Positions 52,879 to 59,621 of a stretch of 64,000 nucleotides of DNA are shown here, piece by piece. Origin of the DNA: Streptomyces sp. TN58 (GTDB lineage: Bacteria; Actinomycetota; Actinomycetes; Streptomycetales; Streptomycetaceae); assembly GCF_001941845.1 (NCBI RefSeq), contig NZ_CP018870.1, forward strand, positions 3,504,501-3,568,500, read 5' to 3'. The position numbers and the translations under genes were made by a program. The stretch's first letter is position 1, and every line of letters starts with the position of its first letter. The notes under the pieces are model-generated. The model worked only from the letters and a program-made list of their open reading frames with translations, searched no databases and had not been told where the DNA came from.

Positions 52879-55800
52879 ATGAGTACCCGACTGATCCACC
52901 GCCCGGCACGGACCGTCAGGCCGCCGGCGCCCCCCGAGGCGCGCACCATCGAGGCCCCGCCCAACCTCCCCGAGGGGAAGGCGGGCAGCATCGCGATGTC
53001 GCTGCTGCCCGTCGCCGGCGTCATGTCGTCCGTCGTGATGATGACGGTCGTCCGCAACAGCCAGTTCGCCGCGCTCGGCGCGCTGATCCTCGTGGTCACC
53101 ATCGTCGGCTCCGTAGCGCTCGTCTTCTCCCAGCGCGGCAAGGCCCAGCGCACCCGCCGCACCCAGCGCGAGGCCTACCTCGCCTACCTGGAGGACCTGC
53201 GCGAGGAGCTCTCCGCCGAGGAACGCGACCGCGCCGAGCACGCCGACGTGCTCAACCCGCCGCCGCACGCCCTGTACGACATCGTCCGCGACCCCGCCCG
53301 GCTGTGGGAGCGCCGCCGCACCGACGGGGACTTCCTGCGCGTGCGCGTCGGCACCGGCGAGATGCCCGTACGCGACCTGCAGATCGGCCAGCAGGGCTCC
53401 TCCGTCCTCACCCCGCCCGACCGCTTCATGCTCAACGAGGCCTCGGCGCTCACCGCCCGCTTCCGCAACGGCACCGAACTCCCGCTCACCGTGCCGCTCG
53501 ACCGCGTCGGCAACGTCAGCGTCATCGGCCCCCGCGAGGACTGCCTGCGCGTCGCCCGCGCCCTGCTCGTCCAGGCCGCCGCCATGCACGCCCCCGACGA
53601 CGTGGCGATAGCACTGGCCGTGCCCGGCGACCGGCTCCCCGACTGGGAGTGGGCCAAGTGGATGCCGCACCTCCTGGACACCGAGCAGCTCGACGGCCCC
53701 GTCGCCGCCCGCCGCATCGCGCCCTCCCCGGACCAGCTCGCCCGGCAGATCGGCCCCGAGCTGCGCCGCCGGGCCTCCTACGCCGCCGAGGTGCGCCGCG
53801 GACTGTCCGGCAAGGACGCCCTGTCCATGACGTCCCGGCTGCTCGTCGTGACCGACGGACACGGCGAGGACGCGGTCGAACTGCCCCGCCCCGACGACGC
53901 GGTCGGCCTGCGCGAGATGGGCGTCACCGTCCTGCACCTGCTCGACCAGCGCATCCAGGAGCCCGGCCACGTCGGCGTACGCATCACCGTCGACGGCGAC
54001 CGGGTCCTCATCGAGGACCTGCGCCAGGACGAACCCGTCAGCGCCCACGGCACCGTCGACGAGGTCGGCATCCCCTTCGCCGAGGGCCTGGCCCGGATGA
54101 TCGCCCCACTGCGCCTGTCCGCCGAGTCCCTGATCGACGCCCCGCTGTCCGGGCCCGTCGACTTCGCCGACCTGCTCGGCATCGACGACGTCGCCCGCCT
54201 GGACCTGGCGAGCCTGTGGGCACCGCGCGGCGAACGCGCCTTCCTGCGCGTGCCCATCGGCGTCAGCGACTCCCGCGAGCCCGTGCTGCTGGACCTCAAG
54301 GAGTCCTCCGAGCTGGGCATGGGCCCGCACGGCCTGTGCGTCGGCGCGACCGGCTCCGGCAAGTCCGAGCTGCTGCGCACCCTCGTCCTCGCCCTGGTGG
54401 CCACGCACCCGCCGGAGGACCTCGCCCTGGTCCTCGTCGACTACAAGGGCGGCGCGACCTTCGCTCCGTTCGCCGACCTCCCGCACGTCGCCGGCGTCAT
54501 CACCAACCTGGAGAACCAGGCCGGGCTCGTGGAACGCGTCCACGCCTCGCTGGCCGGCGAGGTCAAGCGCCGCCAGCAGGTCCTCAAGGACGCCGGCAAC
54601 GTCGCCGACATCGGCGACTACGCCGCGCTGCGCGCCGACCGCCGGCCTGACCTGGACCCGCTCCCGCACCTGTTCGTCGTCATCGACGAGTTCGGCGAAC
54701 TCCTCACCGCCAAGCCCGACTTCATCGACCTGTTCCTGTCCATCGGCCGCATCGGCCGATCCATCGGCGTCCACCTGCTGCTGTCCAGCCAGCGCATCGA
54801 GGGCGGCAAGCTCAAGGGCCTGGACACCTACCTCTCGTACCGGCTGGGCCTGCGCACCTTCTCCGCCGACGAGTCCCGCACCGTCCTGGACACCACCGAC
54901 GCCTTCCACCTGCCCCCGCTGCCCGGCTTCGGCTACCTCAAGGTCGACACCAGCCACTACGAGCGCTTCAAGGCCAGCTACGTCTCCGGCGCCTACCGGG
55001 GCCCCGTGCAGCGCGCCGACGAGGAGGACAGCGGCCCGCTCGCCCTGGAGTACGGGGCCTTCAACTCCCCCTCCGAGGAGAGCACCGGCGGTCAGGAGCC
55101 CTCGGCGCGCCGGCGCGAGACCGGCCCCACCGAGATGGGCGTCATCGTCGAGCAGCTGCAGCACGCCGCCGCACCGGTGCGCCGCATCTGGCTGCCCCCG
55201 CTGCCCGACGCGATCGCCCTGGACTCCGTCGCCGGCCCCCTCGACGTGGGCGTACGCGGCATGCAGCTCTCCAAGCGCCGCGACCGGCTCGTCGTACCGC
55301 TCGGCCTGCTCGACGACCCGACGAAGCAGTGGCAGGGACGCTGGTACCTCGACCTCACCGTCGCGGGCGGCCACGCGGCCGTCATCGGCGGCCCGCAGTC
55401 CGGCAAGACCACCCTGCTGCGGACCCTCGTGCTCTCGCTCGCCCTGACCCACACCCCGCAGGAGGTCGGCGTCTACGGCCTCGACCTGGTCGGCGGCGGC
55501 CTTCAGGCCCTGTCCGGCCTGCCACACGTGGGCGGGATCGCGGGCCGCGCCGACCGCGAGCGCGCGGCCCGCACCGTCGAAGAGGTGCGCACCATGCTCG
55601 CCCTGCGCGAGGACCTCTTCCGCGAGCACGGCATCGACTCCGTCGAGCAGCTGCGCGCCCTGCACGCGGCCGGGCGGCTGCCGCAGCTCGCCTCCGCCGA
55701 GATCGTCCTCGTCATCGACGGGTTCGGCGCGCTGCGCGACGACTTCGAGGAGCTCGACGACGCCGTCGTCGACATCCTCAAGCGAGGCGGCGGCTACGGC

Positions 55801-56850
55801 ATCCACGTCGTCGCGGGCATGCTCCGCTGGAACGACGTCCGCATCGCCGTCCAGTCGAACTTCGGCACCCGTGTCGAGCTGCGCCTGAACGACCCCAGCG
55901 AGTCCAGCATCGAGCGCAAGCTCGCCGAGACCCTGGCGCCCGACGAGCCGGGCCGCGTCCTGACCGACGGCAAGCTGTTCGCGCAGGTGGCGCTGCCCCG
56001 CACGGACGGCCTCACCGACACCGCGGAGCTGGGCTCCGTCCTGGAGCGCACGGCCCGTACGATCCGCGCCACCTGGAGCGGCGACGCCGCCCAGCCGGTC
56101 CGGGTCCTGCCGCACCTGCTGGAGCCGCATCTGCTGCCGGGCCCGGTCGCCGAGCCGAAGCGGGTGCCGATCGGGCTCGACCAGAGCGCGCTGGCGCCCG
56201 TACTCCTCGACCTCTTCCACCACGACCAGCACCTGCTGGTCATGGGCGACAGCGAATGCGGCAAGACGAACCTGCTGAAGACCGTCGCCGGCGGCCTCAT
56301 CGAGCGCTACGGCGAAGACGAGCTGGTATTCGCGATCATGGACCCGCGGCGCAGCCTGCGCGGCGTCGTCCCGGAGGAGTTCAACGGCGGCTACGCCTAC
56401 AACGCCAAGATGTGCGCCGGGCTGGCCGCGGGCATCGCCACCGAGCTGGAGCGGCGGATGCCCGACGACAGCGCCCCGCTGGAGGACCTGGAGCCGGGCA
56501 GCTGGGGCGGCGGGCCGCGGATCGTGGTCCTCGTCGACGACTACGACGTGCTGACCACCGCGGGACAGTCGCCGCTGGCCCCGTTCGTCCCCTACGTCCC
56601 GTCGGCGGCGGACATCGGCCTGCACTTCGTCCTGACCCGCCGCGTCGCGGGCGCCTCGCGCGGCATGTACGAGCCGCTGGTGCAGGGCCTGCGCGAGTCG
56701 GGTGCCTCGGCGATCGTCATGGCGGGCGACCGGGGCGAGGGCCAGCTCTTCCCGGGGGTGTACGCCTCCCAGCAGCCGGCCGGGCGCGGTGTCCTCGTCC
56801 GCAGGGGCCAGTCCAACCGGCTGATCCAGACCGTGTACGCACCCGAGTGA
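52879..56850 (+). CDS. eccC: Type VII secretion FtsK/SpoIIIE ATPase EccC (fused EccCa-EccCb)
   Basis: 1323 residues. Two membrane segments near residues 38-80 are followed by three FtsK-type ATPase modules with Walker A sequences GATGSGKS (489-496), GGPQSGKT (837-844) and GDSECGKT (1123-1130); the first module has the Walker B region LALVLVDYKGGATF. It is the motor and substrate receptor for WXG100 cargo; the last module typically binds the signal of the Esx partner. ATG at 52879 (MSTRLIHRPAR), two bases after the preceding stop. The frame is open upstream to 50707 but overlaps two genes and is not coding. Confidence 0.95.
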   Translation: MSTRLIHRPARTVRPPAPPEARTIEAPPNLPEGKAGSIAMSLLPVAGVMSSVVMMTVVRNSQFAALGALILVVTIVGSVALVFSQRGKAQRTRRTQREAYLAYLEDLREELSAEERDRAEHADVLNPPPHALYDIVRDPARLWERRRTDGDFLRVRVGTGEMPVRDLQIGQQGSSVLTPPDRFMLNEASALTARFRNGTELPLTVPLDRVGNVSVIGPREDCLRVARALLVQAAAMHAPDDVAIALAVPGDRLPDWEWAKWMPHLLDTEQLDGPVAARRIAPSPDQLARQIGPELRRRASYAAEVRRGLSGKDALSMTSRLLVVTDGHGEDAVELPRPDDAVGLREMGVTVLHLLDQRIQEPGHVGVRITVDGDRVLIEDLRQDEPVSAHGTVDEVGIPFAEGLARMIAPLRLSAESLIDAPLSGPVDFADLLGIDDVARLDLASLWAPRGERAFLRVPIGVSDSREPVLLDLKESSELGMGPHGLCVGATGSGKSELLRTLVLALVATHPPEDLALVLVDYKGGATFAPFADLPHVAGVITNLENQAGLVERVHASLAGEVKRRQQVLKDAGNVADIGDYAALRADRRPDLDPLPHLFVVIDEFGELLTAKPDFIDLFLSIGRIGRSIGVHLLLSSQRIEGGKLKGLDTYLSYRLGLRTFSADESRTVLDTTDAFHLPPLPGFGYLKVDTSHYERFKASYVSGAYRGPVQRADEEDSGPLALEYGAFNSPSEESTGGQEPSARRRETGPTEMGVIVEQLQHAAAPVRRIWLPPLPDAIALDSVAGPLDVGVRGMQLSKRRDRLVVPLGLLDDPTKQWQGRWYLDLTVAGGHAAVIGGPQSGKTTLLRTLVLSLALTHTPQEVGVYGLDLVGGGLQALSGLPHVGGIAGRADRERAARTVEEVRTMLALREDLFREHGIDSVEQLRALHAAGRLPQLASAEIVLVIDGFGALRDDFEELDDAVVDILKRGGGYGIHVVAGMLRWNDVRIAVQSNFGTRVELRLNDPSESSIERKLAETLAPDEPGRVLTDGKLFAQVALPRTDGLTDTAELGSVLERTARTIRATWSGDAAQPVRVLPHLLEPHLLPGPVAEPKRVPIGLDQSALAPVLLDLFHHDQHLLVMGDSECGKTNLLKTVAGGLIERYGEDELVFAIMDPRRSLRGVVPEEFNGGYAYNAKMCAGLAAGIATELERRMPDDSAPLEDLEPGSWGGGPRIVVLVDDYDVLTTAGQSPLAPFVPYVPSAADIGLHFVLTRRVAGASRGMYEPLVQGLRESGASAIVMAGDRGEGQLFPGVYASQQPAGRGVLVRRGQSNRLIQTVYAPE

Positions 56851-56866
56851 AGGACCGCAGGACCAC

Positions 56867-58285
56867 ATGACCAAGGACGTCGTAGCCCTGACCCAGCAGA
56901 TGCCGGCCCCCTGGACGGTGCTGGCGGGCCTGCTCTCCGGAGGCCCCGACAAGCTGGTGGAGTCGGCCGGCGAGGGGGCGGTCATCCAGCTCTGCGACGA
57001 GCAGGGCCGGCCGCTCGTCTCGGTCGAGGCACCGCTGCTCGTACAGGTCGAAGGTGAGGCGGAGCGGCTGCTCGGCGCCACCCCGCCGCGCGTCCCGTAC
57101 TGGTGGACCGAGGCCCGCGCCACCACCGGTGTACCGGAGGCCGAACGCCTCGCGGGCACCTTCGCGGCGCGGCTGGCCTCGCTCGCCTCCGGGAGCGCCT
57201 GGCCGCCGGAGGCGGCGCGGTCGGTTGCGGTGGTCGAGAGCGACGGCATCAGTGTGGCGCCGACTCCGGCCGCGGCCCAGCCCGCCGTCGACGTGCTGAC
57301 CCGCAACGTCGCCGTGGTCATCATGGACCGCCCGGTCGTCGCGATGACGGCCTGGCTCTCGGACGCGTTCCGGGCCGCGGCGGCGGCCGAGCGGGGCCTG
57401 CAGATCGTCACCCCGCCCGGGACGGTGCTGTCCCCGGCGGTCCTGGCGAACATGCCGGACTGGCCCTCGCGGTGGGTCGTACAGGATCAGCGGGACGGCT
57501 ACTACGACGGCCTGTCGGGCGCGGTGCTGCGCTGGCAGGAGGGCATGTTCGCGACGCTCGTGTCGCCGGACGCCACCGAGGACGACCCGCGGACGCCGGT
57601 CGCCGCCTCGTACCAGGAGGTCGCGGAGACGGGGCAGCGCCAGCTCGCCCTCACCTTCCGCACCATCCACCCGGCGGACGACCGGCTGGTGCTGGGCGGG
57701 GCCCTGGAGACGGTGTGGCGGGAGCTGACGGGCGCCCCGCCGGCCGGGTGGGGCACGGCCGAGCCCGCCAACCTGCCCTGGTCGCCCGGCCGGCTGACGG
57801 ACGTGGCGTTCGCGCGGGCGCCCGAGCCGACGTGGTTCGTCGTCGTCGGCGGCCCGGAGCGGCCCGGCCTGGCCACGGTGCGGATCAGCCGTACGAAGGC
57901 GGGCGTCGAGGAGACCGTGACGATGGCGCTCGGCTACGGCGAGGGCGAGGAGCCGCCGCTGGACGCCCTCCCGCGGGTCGCGGAGGCGCTGGTCACCCGC
58001 CACCGGCTCCAGTCGATGCTCGTACAGCTCCGCAAAGCCCGGCGCGACCTGCTGGTACCGCCGCGGTTCGAGGGGCCGGGGGTGCCGCTGGCCTTCGTAC
58101 TGGGTGCGGAGGAGGTGCGCGCCATGCCGGACGACCGGGCGCGGCGCACCCCGCTGGCGCAGGCGCCGGTGCGGCTGGGGCCCAAGTCCCGTCCGGGCTA
58201 CTACTACCCGCTGCCGGGCGACCCGTCGGACCTGACGGGGTGGGCGGACTTCGAGCGGCTGACACGGCATCTGAAGGGCTCGTGA
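56867..58285 (+). CDS. Conserved T7SS-associated protein (DUF6177-like)
   Basis: 472 residues, cytosolic, no membrane segment. Recognisable blocks are TQQMPAPWTVLAGLLSGGPD, WLSDAFRAAAAAERGLQIVTPPG and PSRWVVQDQRDGYYDGLSG. From memory this matches the DUF6177 proteins encoded after eccC in Streptomyces ESX loci; not checked. A chaperone-like role comparable to EspG would suit the position but is inference. ATG 17 bp after eccC. Confidence 0.72.
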   Translation: MTKDVVALTQQMPAPWTVLAGLLSGGPDKLVESAGEGAVIQLCDEQGRPLVSVEAPLLVQVEGEAERLLGATPPRVPYWWTEARATTGVPEAERLAGTFAARLASLASGSAWPPEAARSVAVVESDGISVAPTPAAAQPAVDVLTRNVAVVIMDRPVVAMTAWLSDAFRAAAAAERGLQIVTPPGTVLSPAVLANMPDWPSRWVVQDQRDGYYDGLSGAVLRWQEGMFATLVSPDATEDDPRTPVAASYQEVAETGQRQLALTFRTIHPADDRLVLGGALETVWRELTGAPPAGWGTAEPANLPWSPGRLTDVAFARAPEPTWFVVVGGPERPGLATVRISRTKAGVEETVTMALGYGEGEEPPLDALPRVAEALVTRHRLQSMLVQLRKARRDLLVPPRFEGPGVPLAFVLGAEEVRAMPDDRARRTPLAQAPVRLGPKSRPGYYYPLPGDPSDLTGWADFERLTRHLKGS

Positions 58286-58415
58286 AGGCGCCTGGCGGTT
58301 TGTCATGGGTGAGTCACAACTGGCTCGTTGACCGTTGCAGGTGCGATGTATGTTGATAGAACTGGTCACACTGATGGCCGAATGGTGATCGTTCGAGAGT
58401 GCGGGGGAGTGTGGG

Positions 58416-58748
58416 ATGAAGTTCGACATGGGGACTCAGGTTCTGACGAACCTGATGTCGGGGTCGCGTACGTCGAATACCGACCTGGGATCGCTGATCA
58501 AGCAGCTGGTCGCCGCGGCGCAGCCGCTGGAGGGCAAGTTCCAGGGGCAGGGCAAGGTGGCGTTCGACTCGTTCAAGCTGCGTGCGGACGGTATCGCGAA
58601 GGAGCTGAACGCCTCGCTGGCGGCGATCCTGGGCGGCCAGTCGGGTATGGAGCAGGCGTTCGGGTCGGGTGACCAGGAGCAGGGCGAGAACGCCCGCCAG
58701 ACGCAGGGTTCGGCGAACTTCGACGCCGCCCGCTTCCGCGGCCGCTAG
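58416..58748 (+). CDS. WXG100-superfamily small secreted protein (EsxA/EsxB-like), first of pair
   Basis: 110 residues, predicted helix-turn-helix hairpin: helix 1 (LGSLIKQLVAAAQPLEGKF), turn QGQG where the Trp-x-Gly motif would be, and helix 2 (AFDSFKLRADGIAKELNASLAAI). No Trp is present. The flexible C-terminus ends FDAARFRGR. GTGGGATG start region; ATG at 58416 after a 130-bp gap likely holding a separate esx promoter. Predicted cargo and partner of the next gene product. Confidence 0.82.
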   Translation: MKFDMGTQVLTNLMSGSRTSNTDLGSLIKQLVAAAQPLEGKFQGQGKVAFDSFKLRADGIAKELNASLAAILGGQSGMEQAFGSGDQEQGENARQTQGSANFDAARFRGR

Positions 58749-58805
58749 GCCGGCCGGGTTCCGCTTCTTCTTCTTTCTTCGGTTTCAACGGGGAGTGTGG
58801 TTGTC

Positions 58806-59120
58806 ATGGGTACGGGTGGGACGGACCGTCGTGCGTACGACGTGGGCGCCTCGACGGAGGTGCAGGGCGGCATCAAGGCGGTGATCGGCCAGCTGGAGCA
58901 GGTGATCGCCGCACGTGAGGCGCAGGTGGCGGCGGCGATGTCGGACTTCGCGGCGGACGGTGTGGCGGACGACTACCACGCCAAGGAACTGCGCTGGAAG
59001 AACGCCTCGCAGGAGGTCAAGAACATCATCCGGCTGCTGAACACGACGCTGGAGAAGAACGACGCGACGGCGCGCCAGACGCTGCAGCGCGCGAAGGCCG
59101 CGGTCGACAACATCGGCTGA
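58806..59120 (+). CDS. WXG100-superfamily small secreted protein, second of pair
   Basis: 104 residues. Helix 1 (TEVQGGIKAVIGQLEQVIAA), turn region ADGVADDYHAKE, helix 2 (LRWKNASQEVKNIIRLLNTTL). It lacks Trp-x-Gly; a YxxxE (YHAKE) sits at the turn instead of the usual C-terminal YxxxD/E. ATG at 58806 has GGGGAG ten bases upstream, better than GTG 58797. Likely forms a heterodimer with the preceding protein. Confidence 0.8.
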   Translation: MGTGGTDRRAYDVGASTEVQGGIKAVIGQLEQVIAAREAQVAAAMSDFAADGVADDYHAKELRWKNASQEVKNIIRLLNTTLEKNDATARQTLQRAKAAVDNIG

Positions 59121-59192
59121 GCAGGATCGTTTCAGCAGGCCGGTAAGCCGGATAGCCGGTAGGGAAGTCGGGTTCACGGGGGTGGATCGTCC

Positions 59193-59621
59193 ATGACGTC
59201 ATGGGACATCAAGCCGCAGGGCGTGCAGAGCCAGTTGAAGACCGTCGGCGGGAACGCCGGCGAGTTGGAGAAGGCCCTGAACGCGCTGCTCACAGCCATG
59301 TCTGAGGCGGCCCAGGCCGCGGGGACGGCCGTCCCGGGCTCGCAGGCGGAGACGAAGCTGCAGGGCCCCGTGCCCGCCGGCAAACCGCCCCTGTCCCAGA
59401 AGGCGATGGGCCCCGTCGCGGCCGCGCTGGGCGAGTACCTGACGGCCCGCAAGCCGGAGTTCAAGTCGATGGCCGAGCGGATCGAGGCGTGCATCCTCGG
59501 CGCGGTCAAGGCCACGAACGAGTACCTGGAAGGCGACCTGGACCAGGCCAAGGCGGCCCAGGACGCGGCCAAGTCCGTCAACCTCGACATCCTGCGTGAG
59601 AAGCCCGGGGGCAAGAAGTGA
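59193..59621 (+). CDS. Small T7SS adaptor-like protein (DUF6507-like)
   Basis: 142 residues, helical, starting TSWDIKPQGVQSQLKTVGGN and ending in a Lys/Gly tail. It resembles the small WXG100-type partners (DUF6507 as I recall) encoded just before large T7SS effectors. Its stop overlaps the toxin GTG (GTGA), so the two are made together, as expected for a targeting or chaperone partner such as Lap-type proteins in Firmicutes. Confidence 0.75.
   Translation: MTSWDIKPQGVQSQLKTVGGNAGELEKALNALLTAMSEAAQAAGTAVPGSQAETKLQGPVPAGKPPLSQKAMGPVAAALGEYLTARKPEFKSMAERIEACILGAVKATNEYLEGDLDQAKAAQDAAKSVNLDILREKPGGKK

Noticed and set aside
52480..57453. 1657-codon open frame on the minus strand antisense to eccC
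   Set aside because: Long antisense frames are expected from GC-rich third positions; composition is biased (Asp/Glu/Val/Gly) and no motif is recognisable.
58286..58415. Promoter for the esx genes at TTGACC (about 58330) with TATGTT downstream
   Set aside because: The spacer would be about 15 bp, too short for a confident call; a promoter is likely in this gap but I cannot place it.
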